This document shows, in pieces, positions 1 to 10,600 of a stretch of 64,000 nt of DNA (positions are counted from its first letter, which is position 1; every line of letters begins with the position of its first letter). Below the pieces are notes generated by a model. The model was given only the letters and a program-made list of their open reading frames with translations. It did no database searches and had not been told where the DNA came from. Where the stretch lies: the NCBI GenBank assembly GCA_000827265.1, contig KN834751.1:1483123-1547122 (forward strand). Direction: 5' to 3'. A program made the translations under genes and the position numbers. Source of the stretch: Collybiopsis luxurians FD-317 M1 (lineage: Eukaryota > Basidiomycota > Agaricomycetes > Agaricales > Omphalotaceae).

Positions 1-902
1 AAATTTCTAGAAGAGTTCTGGGAGAAGAACATCCAGACACCATATCCCGCATTTCCAATTTGGTATTCACATATGGTAATCTGGGCCAATACAAAAATGC
101 TTTGAAGCTTGTAGAACCATTAGTTGACTTGTCCAGGAGAGTTCAAGGTGCAGAGGATGGAATAACACTATTCTGTACTGAGAATCTAGGGTGGATATAT
201 AATGAGTTGGGCAAGCTTGACAAGGCTTTAAGCATTCAAGAACCTTTGGTTGAAATTTCCAAGAGAGTGCTAGGATTAGAACATCCAAGTACATTGTCTA
301 GAATACTCAATTTAACTTTGACCTATAGTAAACTGGATCGCCATGACATTGCATTGTCACTCCAAACCCCTCTCCCTGATATTTCCAAAAGGATCCTTGG
401 TGATGATCATCCTGAGACACTGAATCAGATTCAAACTCTTGCATGGATATATGCTCAAGCAGGCCAATACTCAAAGGCACTGTCTTTTCAAGAACCAGCT
501 GTTCAAACTTTCCAACAAGTTCTGGGCAAGGAACACCCATCTACACTCACCCAAATACAGCATTTGTCAGAGACATATTTTCACCTTGAAAGATATGAAG
601 ATGCAGTTGCCCTCCAAAAGCCTCTACTTGAAGTATCTCAGAGAGTCCTTGGGAATAAGCATCCACATACTATTACTCGGATGTATGATTTTGGGAAGAC
701 CCTATATCATTTGGGCAATCAACAAGAAGCTCTTCAGCTTCTGGATTCAGCCACTGAAATGTTCAAGCAGGCACTAGGTGACAAACATCCAAGTACTATA
801 AAATGTGCAGAGCATCTCCGTGTTATACAAAAACAGTTGTCGAGAAAAGCAAAAGGAAGGACCCCATTAAAGTTTATCTTTGAGCGGCTGAAGAAAAGGT
901 GA
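1..902 (+). CDS. TPR-repeat protein, 3' part
   Basis: C-terminal part of a protein built of 42-residue tetratricopeptide repeats of the kinesin-light-chain type (TPR_10/TPR_12). The frame is open from the left window edge, where a first repeat ending in the motif LGEEHPDT is readable, and runs to a TGA at 900-902. Six to seven repeats are visible, each ending in a variant of R-x-LG-x-x-HP-x-T (LGLEHPST, LGDDHPET, LGKEHPST, LGNKHPHT, LGDKHPST), followed by a basic tail rich in K and R. In Agaricomycetes such arrays are usually the C-terminal half of NB-ARC/NACHT-type proteins used as protein-interaction scaffolds. The N-terminal effector and nucleotide-binding parts would lie outside the window, so the class is inferred from the repeats alone. 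No ATG is needed inside the window; a TTG at 60 is simply an internal Leu codon. Confidence 0.85.
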   Translation, partial: ISRRVLGEEHPDTISRISNLVFTYGNLGQYKNALKLVEPLVDLSRRVQGAEDGITLFCTENLGWIYNELGKLDKALSIQEPLVEISKRVLGLEHPSTLSRILNLTLTYSKLDRHDIALSLQTPLPDISKRILGDDHPETLNQIQTLAWIYAQAGQYSKALSFQEPAVQTFQQVLGKEHPSTLTQIQHLSETYFHLERYEDAVALQKPLLEVSQRVLGNKHPHTITRMYDFGKTLYHLGNQQEALQLLDSATEMFKQALGDKHPSTIKCAEHLRVIQKQLSRKAKGRTPLKFIFERLKKR

Positions 903-1653
903 GATATATTTGAAGGTCAGCTTGTTATACAAGATCAGTTATTGTTTGACCCAAACCACTTCGGTAGATTATGATTATGCAAGTAGTAGGTAGCAGTGCC
1001 TGTATGTATGTATATTTTAGTTAGTTGAATATCAGAACAAGCTGTAGTTTAACTTACAGGACCCTTCTGGGTCTTATGAAACGATGCTACTACATTCATG
1101 ATTCCGATAATCAATCTCTGTAGTCAAGATGGGATACAAGTGGAGCTAGAGTCTAGGCGCGAGGAGCCCATTGCAGTGAGTGTATTCATATTTGATACAC
1201 AGTTGATTTAACCATGGCATTTAATGTACAACATCAATGCAGAAGAGCAGCCCCATCAGTCACTGGGTTCGACCGTGACCATAAGTTGTTTTTGGATACA
1301 TAAATATCTGATAAAGATTATGTCGCTCTGATTGGACTGGTGTAGCGAAGCAAAACAGATTAGAATCAGCTCATTCGTGATGGGGTTGCATTGGGCAACC
1401 ACCAACTGGTCTTGCCTAAACACACACACTCCCACAAAGTCTCTCGTTTTCATTAGCATGGAGGACTTCACTGTGGTTCTCTTCAGAATGAAAAATGGCA
1501 ATGTAGATATCCAGTGGAACTTATACGCCAGGCAGTAAACTCTTGAGCAGCAACTGAGATTTACCATGATCGAACTGGACAACAAATCTACACATATGGG
1601 CGGGAGGCTCCCGACCAAAAATATTTCATCGCAATGAAATATTGTCGAAAGTT
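903..1653. other. Intergenic spacer
   Basis: Lies between the 3' ends of the convergent TPR gene and dim1. I see no coding pattern, tRNA or repeat. The only sizeable open frame on the minus strand is a read-through of the last dim1 intron and exon. Confidence 0.6.
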
Positions 1654-2438
1654 CTAGTATCTGTACCGAGTAGAATAATCTGTGCAGGAGGAAACAACCC
1701 ACCCGTCAGTTTCACCTTATGAGATGGAAGGGATGTTGTCCGAACCTTTAGGAGAAACGACCAAACCGCGCCCTTTAGAGGCGCCTCGATATACTGTCTC
1801 AATAATGTCAATTAACTGTATAAACAAAAATTGTGAGCACGGTGATTACTAGCATCCCCAGGGAGAAGGAGAAACCGGTTCGTACCTCTTGTTTATTATC
1901 CATAGCCCAATTTCTAGATAGACATTGGAAAACGAAACAGATCAATCATCGCAAGGTGCATTCTTTGTTGAAATGGGAACGTACATCTTATTATTATTAC
2001 CGGTACCCAAATCGATCATAATATGCTTGTTCCTGTAACAGTCAAAGGATATTCAGAGAGGGTTTTGAAAGAGGTAGACAGGACCGCAAGCCTACCGATA
2101 GAAGAACATGACCGTACAAGGGTCGTACAATTCATACATCTACCGCCAGCAAACTTTCAGTCAAAGAGTTGGACTTCAAGTTGGACATAGGAATATCGGG
2201 ACTTTCCCCCTCATGGGTAACGCACCTTATTAAAATCCGGTACCTCTGTAATATCGCAAAGATAAATCACAGCGAAATTCTGTACCTTTTCCGCAACAGA
2301 GTACAGCGTTTCGTCCATGGTCATACACTGGGGATCCCAATCGTGTCCGAATCGGATAACGACGACGCGGTCTTCTTCGGACTTGATCGCTTCGTCGACG
2401 TGCCAGCCTGATGGTAGATGAGGGAGGAAATAGGACAT
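1654..2438 (-). CDS. dim1: DIM1/TXNL4A U5 snRNP thioredoxin-like protein
   Basis: Spliceosomal protein of the U5 snRNP / U4/U6.U5 tri-snRNP (Dim1 in S. pombe, Dib1 in budding yeast, TXNL4A in human), needed for pre-mRNA splicing. Six exons join in phase at 2438-2226, 2139-2096, 2032-1985, 1913-1886, 1815-1746 and 1679-1654, all with GT-AG introns, to give exactly 142 residues, the length of the human protein. Diagnostic stretches are RFGHDWDPQCMTMDE near the N-terminus, the FAVIYL-DITEVPDFNK segment, YDPCTVMFF, DLGTGNNNK, NWAMDNKQE and the C-terminal KGRGLVVSPKDYSTRYRY. The thioredoxin fold is present but, as in the family, there is no redox CxxC pair. It starts 140 bp from the longest plausible uve1 start on the other strand, so the two share a short divergent promoter. 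A single-copy housekeeping gene; identification is near certain from sequence. Confidence 0.97.
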
Positions 2439-2656
2439 GGTGGTGGTACGGGAATGAAAAGGAAATAAATAAATTGTGCCTGCCGAGTCAGTACAGCACC
2501 TCGATTCGGGGGACCGATCTCATTGTCTTGCCCAGCGCCGCAACCCCCAATGACGACGACCATGGCACTGGCAATCCAATGCTCCCTTTCTCTTTCTTCT
2601 ATCGCAACTCACATTTCTCAACATTTTTATTCAAGTATTCGACCTCCTCAATCATA
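2439..2656. promoter_or_regulatory. Divergent dim1/uve1 promoter
   Basis: Only 218 bp separate the dim1 ATG from the inner uve1 ATG, and 140 bp from the outer in-frame uve1 ATG at 2579. The stretch must hold both promoters. No clear TATA box is visible. The uve1 frame is open across it. Confidence 0.6.
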
Positions 2657-4595
2657 ATGGCACAACGACGACGCAGTGCGCGGATTCGTACAACGGCGGC
2701 GACGACAGTGCAGACGACTGGTTTGCTCAGCGGCGAATCTACTGAGCCTGAACCAGCTGTGGCCATGATGAACATGGATGTTGAGCTTTCCGCCCCCGCT
2801 GCTCCCAGCAAAAAGAGGAAGCGAGGTAAAAAGGAGCCGGAGGTTGAAACCGAGGCCGTCGAAGCCAGTACCCTTGAACCGCTCTCTTCCCTTTCTCCAT
2901 CTCCCCCTCCCAAACCCAAAAAACGAAAAAAGTCCAAGGGCAAAAAGAAAACCAAAGGTCCCGAAGCAGAAGAAGAGGCAGCAGCAGCAGCCGATGACGA
3001 TGGCGACCTTTATCAAGAGACCCCTTCCAAGAAACCCCGCAAGCCAAGAGCGAGAAAGCCTAAACCCGAGCCCGTCTACGTTATCCCAGACGTTGAACGT
3101 CGCGAGACAAAATTTCGCGGAAGACTGGGGTACGCCTGTCTCAATACGGTATTGAGGAACAAAAAGCCTGCTTCGGAAGCTGTGTTTTGTTCAAGGACTT
3201 GTAGGTGAGCACTCATCGCTTCCCCTGCAGAGTAGGGCGAATATCGAACTCCGAATATCTAATTTATTTTGTGTTGCGCGCAGGATCGATTCTATCAAGA
3301 AGAACGGCATGGAATGGGTCAAGGAGCTCGGAAAGAAGAACGTTCAGGATCTAATGACCCTAATCCAATGGAACGAAGATAATGTACGTATGCCCCACAC
3401 TCTTCCTTTCCTTTCCTTTCTTCCCTCTCCTCACACCCCCTACTAGAAAATCCGCTTCCTCCGCATATCATCTGAAATGTTCCCCTTCGCCTCCCACTCC
3501 ATCTACGGCTACTCCCTCTCCTATTGCGCCCCCCTCCTCGCAGAAGCCGGCGCCCTAGCGAACAAATACGGTCATCGCATCACCACCCACCCCGGCCAAT
3601 TCACCCAACTCGGCAGTCCAAAACCTGGTGTTGTGGAGAGTTCGATCAGGGAGTTGAAGTATCATTGTCAGATGCTCGAGTTGATGGGGATTGGGAAGGA
3701 CGGGGTTATGATCATTCATGTGAGTTTTTACGCTGTACACTCGGGCATGGACTCGACTTTTATATATACATACTTGCTAATATTGGTGTTGGTTGGTTTT
3801 CGCAGGGAGGCGGAGTATACGACGACAAAGTTGCCACTATCGAAAGGATCAAAACGACCATCCGAGACGTGTTGCCGCAGAACGTGAGGGATCGCCTGGT
3901 TCTAGAAAACGACGAGGCAAGTCGTTTCTCATTCACTCGAATATCCTCATTACTAACTCTTTCCCTCCCCCATTCCAACCCCACAGCTCTGCTACAACGC
4001 AGACGACCTCTTACCCATCTGCGAATCCCTCTCCATCCCCCTCGTCTTCGACTACCACCACGACGCCCTCAACCCCTCCTCCATCCCTCCCTCTACCATC
4101 ATCCGCCGTGCTAATGCCATCTTTGCCCAGCGCGGTATCCGGCCCAAACAGCACCTGAGTGAACCGAGGCCCAGAGCGGAGAGTTTGATGGAGCGGAGGG
4201 CGCATGCGGATCGGTGCGAGCGGTTGCCGGAGGAGATGGAGATGGAGGGGGTCGCGATGGATGTGGATCTGATGATTGAGGCGAAGGATAAGGAGCAGGC
4301 GGTGTTGCAGCTTTATAGGGTTTATGGATTGGAGGAAGTCAAGTATGGTGAGTGAGAATCAGACCGTCTCTCTTCGGGCGGTTTTTTTACTGAAAATTGA
4401 TCTTTTTCAGAGTCATTGAGGCCACCTAACCCAAATCCAACCAAGCAGACGAACGGTAGAAAATCGAACAAGAAGGGGAAGAAGGGAAATAAATTGCAGG
4501 ATGCTGACGAGGGCGAGGGCGAAGGCGAAGGCGAGGATGAGGCACAGATCGTAGAAGCCGACGAAGATGCATCCCTAGTGCAATCACAAGTGTAA
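2579..4595 (+). CDS. uve1: UV-damage DNA endonuclease (UVDE/Uve1)
   Basis: Endonuclease of the UvdE family (TIM barrel, divalent metal) that nicks DNA just 5' of cyclobutane dimers, 6-4 photoproducts and other lesions, starting alternative excision repair. Exons: 2579 or 2657-3204, 3284-3383, 3447-3719, 3806-3916, 3987-4347, 4411-4595, all in phase; 525 residues from 2657, 551 from 2579. About 150 basic and acidic low-complexity residues with K/R clusters precede the catalytic domain, which begins near FRGRLGYACLN. Family motifs follow: RISSEMFPFASH, ITTHPGQFTQLGSP, VMIIHGGGVYDDK, LVLENDE, LVFDYHHDALNP and DLMIEAKDKEQAV. A low-complexity acidic tail ends the protein. Intron 4 has a GC donor (3917) with a TACTAAC-like branch site. 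The outer ATG adds 26 residues rich in F, S, R and Y without acidic residues, resembling a mitochondrial presequence. Start choice is the main uncertainty. Confidence 0.95.
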
Positions 4596-4659
4596 AAACA
4601 TTCGAAGAAAATTTAACTTGTACATAGATTTCTAGTAACATTTGCATAATCTGTATATG

Positions 4660-7600
4660 TTACGACGGTAATATTTCAAACGCATTCGAAACCTCACTTC
4701 TGAATAGATCCACCACCGAGTGAAGCTTTTCCTTGTTCAATAATGCTTCATGGCACCGTATGGCAATACCGAGACTCTGAGAGGATGAATCCAGGACGAC
4801 GTCAACGTAAAGCCCGTGCTAAAACGCGAAGAAAAATTCGGCATTTATACTGGGAGCCATCGAGTAGAAGATCTTACCTTGGGTAGATACGAATAATCTA
4901 TTGCATCAATGGACGAATGGAGCTCGAATGGCTCCGCAGGAGCGTAATCGGTAGGAGGTCCGATCTGCAAAGTCAAGCTAAATAAGAACCGTAGAAAATG
5001 AGAAAAACAAAAAAAGACGCACGGGAAGACTCTCCAAAATCGAACCCTTTCTCATGCTCCTAATCTTGTCTCCATGCCAAAGGAGATTAACAAATACATT
5101 GAACAGCGGTCCGTCTTGATGCCCGTGTCCAACATAGCCCAAAATATCCCTCAACGAGCAATGCTCGTACGCCGTCCGTCTACCGAGATCTACTTGAACC
5201 TTGCGCGCCACATCCCAAATCCCGCCCGAACCTCCACCCGCGACGGGAATACGCATCGGTAAAACGTTCACCGTTGGTCCTGCAAGTTCTGCCAATCCAT
5301 CATAGGAAGCTGCTCGTCCAGTGTGGTACACGCCAAGAATCGGATCTCTAGCATCATCACCGATCAGCATCTGGCAAACCCGACCCCAAACAGCAATAAC
5401 GAGAGCCTGCAGGTTGACCCCTACGATATCTTGACACCGGTTGTTCAACGCATCAACAGAGGAAACGACCCCGGGTACGCGTACAAAGTTTTGCTTAAGC
5501 CCAGACGAAGGGGACACGGTGGGAAGGATGGATGTTTCAATGACGCCTGATTCCGACTCTAGCGTGTCCTGCCAAAAGGCGACTTGAGCTTCTTTGTTGG
5601 CAATAGACGTTGTGTGGATGTGTCGGACTAAGGATGAGAAGTTGCTGTTACTCTTGCATTGGAGTCCTTCGTACAATGCACAAAGATCTCGGACCAGGAG
5701 TGGAATCGACCAGGCATCTGGACAAGTGGTTAAAAATCTAATCGAAGAGGATCAAAAGAAAACCCTTACCATATATTGCATGGTGGAATACCAAAAGCAA
5801 CGCATCCTGATCACCTACACGAACAAGTCGTGCCCGAGCAGGGGGTTTAAACAGGTTGGAAGGACGACTATACTCGATTCGGGCTTGGTCTCTTACGCGC
5901 TGTTCAAACTCTCCCTCTAGAGCAGTAAAAGTCCAGCTGGAATCCTCAGGTGCTTCCTCCAAAACAACTTGAACAACATCTTGAGAAGAAACGGCCGCAA
6001 ACGCCGTGCGCAGGATGCTATGTCGGGCGCGTAGTGTATTCCAAGCGAGATGAAGACGATCAGCATCTAGCTGAACAGCAGCTCTATAAGCAAACACTGG
6101 TTCGTATGACACTCCGCCGCACGCTAACCAAGCCCCGAGATGATATAGTTGGCCCTAAGATTTCGTGTTAACAGTCATCTTGAGATTCGAAGGTAACGTA
6201 CTGCAAGTAACGGTAAAACCTCCTGCGCCCCTTGCTTGAGGTCGAGGAGTGTCAAGGCCTCGTCTAGCACATCCAAAGATATAAGGTCAGTAGCTTCCGG
6301 CGACGGCGGAGCTTCAGGCGTCCGACGGTTCTCATACGCTCTACAAATGCCCGAAATCGTTTCTCCAGCAAAAATATCTACCACCGCAATGTCGAATCCA
6401 TTCCTACGACATAAAGCGGCCACCTGGATTGCACCCACGGAGTCGAGGCCCAAAGCATACAGAGGAGTTTCGAGCCTGATTTTATCTTTGGAGATCTTGG
6501 ATACTGTGAAGAACGCATCGCGGAGAATACGCTCATTTCCAGTGAGTTCTCTTCGAGGCGCGTCAGAAGAGTTTTCTGGGAGGGGTACAACTGTCGTGCG
6601 TGATGGAGACTCTCGAATATCTTTCAATTTTGGCGGTTGATTGAGAATGTTGGCTGTAGGATGTGAAACAATATCCAACAGCGTGTCATGAAGTACCCGC
6701 AAAACCTCTTCAAGTTCGGCTTGAGCCATGATATTAGCCTGGCAACCAGCTCGGAGTTCGATCTTGGTTTCCGTATGGATAATTTCAACACTTAAAGGAT
6801 ACTGTATATTGAGCCACTGGTCAGCATTCTCCACATTGTTAACGAAAGGTATAACTTACTTGAGAAGCCGATGCTTCGTCGGAAATGTTGAACCTGGTCC
6901 ATAAGCCTGATCTCCGAGAGTTCTTGTTGCCTTGCTGGAAAACGAACAAAGTGTTGAACAAAGCATCTCCGCTCATCGTCTCTGATCGCCAGTCAGCTAG
7001 GATTCTTCTGAGAGGAGCATGGGAGTGCGGTTCTGCAGCAACGTTGGAGGCTTGCTGTATTTGTGCTCCTTCAATATTTGACCACGACAGATCGGAGATA
7101 GTAAAACGGAATGGGATAGTGCTGGAGAAAAATAGTCAGTGAAATCAGCTAGATATCTGTTTTACTATGACGTACTTGAACAGAGGTCCACTGACGAGCA
7201 AAGCATCTTCAAGTTCAATTGCGCGTCCTGCCACAACCTGTCCAAATACCACGTCAAGAGAGCCAGTAATAGCAGCCAATGTCTTGCCCCTGCGAGAGCA
7301 GTCAACGAAATCATTCATTGCAATGCTGGTACAAGAATCTTACCAAGCAAGTAGAGCAACAGCTTGAACTGTGACGCCCATTTCCTTGATGGTATCGAGG
7401 GCATTTCCGGAGAGTTCGACAGATTGTTTCGCCAGATGAATATTGCCATGATCCTCTTGGGGATACAGTACAGGAAGTGGAGAAGGAATAAAACTATAGA
7501 GTCGCTTCTGCCAGAAATGAGTCTCGTCCTTGGAACTGTGTAACACAAAGGGAACTGCATCCGTGAACTGAGGCCGCCTCACAAGTTCTTGACCAAAATA

Positions 7601-10600
7601 TACAGCAGAGACATCCTCTAAAATATACGGAAGAGAGAGGCCGTCATATAGGCTGACAGAAATGTCAATACAAACATGAAGACGATGAAATCAATAACGC
7701 ACCAATGATGCATAGTAATAATCAAGACGCGTGTATCTGGAGCATTGATGAGATGAAAAGAGACAGGAGGTTTTTTAAAACCGTCCTCGTCTTGAATGGC
7801 AGCCTCATTTTCAATTTGAAAGGCCATAAGTCGAAGGAAGGAGGCATTCGGCGCTGCATGTTCTTGCCACTGTAGAGGAGCTTTGCTATGAACGGCGGCA
7901 AGCCAAGAATAGTCACCGCCAAGGCAGACGTGGAAAGTACAGCGTAGAATGTCTGTTGAAGATATAACCGTTTCCCATGCACACCGTAAACGTTCGAGCG
8001 AAATACTAGCGTCCAACTCAAAGGAATGGTGAACCATGTATAAGCGCCCGCGGGAAGAAATCGTTTGCGAGAGCATTCCAGTTTGAAGGGGAGTCGCAGG
8101 GAAGAGAGCCGTTATTTCATCTCCATCTGCCAAAAGAGGAACTGAATGAATATACTCCTTTCGCAGAGCTTCCTGAATATCAAGTAACTCGCGTTGCGCT
8201 ACCACGGCAGTCGATTCCATTGGATTGCTCGCTAAGAACTCTGCTAATTCTCCAATGTAGGGATGGCGCATGATGGCGAACGTGGGGATAGCAAGACCAA
8301 CCGCTCGAAGCTGTTGCGCAAGCCGAATGCTTGTGATGGAGTCGATACCGAGATGAAGGAAGGAAATGTCCTTCGTGACCATCCCTTTGTCCACATTACA
8401 GATCATCGCCACATTATCTCGAATGAGGATCTCTTCCCGAGACCATGTATGTGCATTATACTTGGAGAATTTTGGGCTAGAATCTGAGATCTCTGCACTC
8501 GGCAAGGCATCCACTGGGGCACGTAGATCCAGAAGAAGCTCTGCAACTCGAGACATGATGGCTTTAACAGTTGCAACCGATCCATAATTGATAGTATGAC
8601 CAGCGCGTATGACAGCAGAATCCGTGGTCGAGTCTGCATCAATTGCGAGCGCGAAAGGGTACTGTGAAGGGATTAGCATAAACTCTTGAAGAAATGGGGA
8701 TTACTGACGTCAAGGGCTGCCTTGCTCTCAACCGATACCCACAAATCACCCGAGTCAGAATGGCCAGTAGATATTCGATTGAAGGTAAACAAAGTATCGA
8801 ACAGCGCTTCAGAAGACCCCAGCCAGCGCTGTATCAGACGTAGCGGGGTGTGCTGGTACTCTAGAACTGATGTCATCGCGTCATGGGTTCGATAAGCGAC
8901 ATCAGAAAAGACATGAGATCCCCCGCTACAGATACGAAGAGGCACAGTCGTGATACAGGGAGCTATGACCGGTATCAAGTTTAGCACGAAGTACCGAAAG
9001 CAAGTTACTCACCGAGCATTGTATCAATGTCGTCAATGAGTACTGAACGCCCTGACAGAACAACTCCGATAATCTGAGGATGATATTAGTATTTAGCACA
9101 AAAGGTGCAAACTAGAGGAGGCAATCATACATGATCATTCCTCTTGCGATACTCTCCTACCGCAACACCAAATGCCGCCAGAGCCAGACTGTGCAGGCTG
9201 ATATTCGCTGAGCGCGAAATTCGTTCCAGATGAGATAAGGGCACGTCTAAATTCAACGTATGATGATGATGAGAGTTGACACCGTCATTCATCGAGAACG
9301 TAGGGGTCTTCGGACTATTATAAAGATACTCGGTGAAGAAGGCTCTCGCGGAATCCTGAGACTGCCTAGCAAGATGATTCAACAATTTGCTGACAGGCGG
9401 ACGGTGAATCTTGAAGCAACCCAGGTAACGATCACGAACTTCAGTTAGTAGCATCGATAAACTTTGACCTATCACAAGAAGATTAGCATGAGCTGCAGGT
9501 CTTGCTCAGACGGACGCACCATCGTAGATAGCATGGTGCATGGTTAGGCAAAGGTACGAGGCGGAATCCGATATGTAAAGACCCAGTCGTATACACGGCT
9601 TTTGGCCCATGTTCTCTACAACATCACGCTCAATTTCGCCCATGTCACGACGCAGAATTGGAAGAGGATTATCGTGGGAAGATACAAGCACAGTCCTCCA
9701 GATATCCGGCATCTCCGAAAGGACTACTTGTACAATGCTTTGATCTCCAGCGATAAAGCAAGTTCGCAAGATATCATTCACCTCGAACATTCCGTCGAAC
9801 GCGAGGCGCAAAAGAGTCGGATCCGCTTCCTTGAGACGCAAAACAAAGTGATTGACATAGATGGGAAGAGCGGAATTCAACGTATGTGCCACAAGACCTT
9901 CCTGCAATGGCAAGCAAGGGAGGACGGAGGAGATCTTGGCTTTTACCTGCCCGCGAACGAGTTGGAGAGTATCCTCATCCACCTCCCATGAAGAGCGAAC
10001 ATTCTCGTTCCGCTCCACTATCGTCCTCGACGCCTGACTTAGTTTCGCAACCGACGGCCCAGATAGAATAACATGCGGAGGAACAAAGTACCCTGCAGCT
10101 TTGAGCTGGTAGCTCAACGAAATGGCACTGAGAGAGTCGATACCGAGTTCAAGAGTGGTAGTTTCTGCACCAATCGATTCTAGCGGAACACGGGCGGCTT
10201 TGCTGAGAATAGTCCGTATTCCCTCGTCCACAGCAGTGAGACTTTTCGCGGCCCGTTTCTTTCCGCCTTCGGGGTTAAGCGCGGTAAGGGAAGAAGTTTG
10301 GAAAGCGCGTTTCAGTCGAGCACCATGCTTGAGACCTGACAAAAGGTGCGAAAGTGGAAGGAAATCGAGGGGGATAATAAAGTCTGGGACTAGCTGCGAG
10401 GGTAATTGCCTCTTGCACTGATCAAGAAGGGCCAATGTGAAAGCAAGGTCGGTCGTGACAATCGTAGGTAATGAACCATCCATAGGATCTGCACTGGACG
10501 AACGAGATACAAAAGTCACTGCGTAAGGCTGTATGCCTTCGGGATGGTCCAAGACAGATGTTGCCGCTTCAATAGAGAGATGCGAGGTGGACTGCACCGA

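Noticed and set aside
1256..1702. 148-codon minus-strand open frame
   Set aside because: Overlaps the last dim1 exon and intron in another frame and has no family resemblance.
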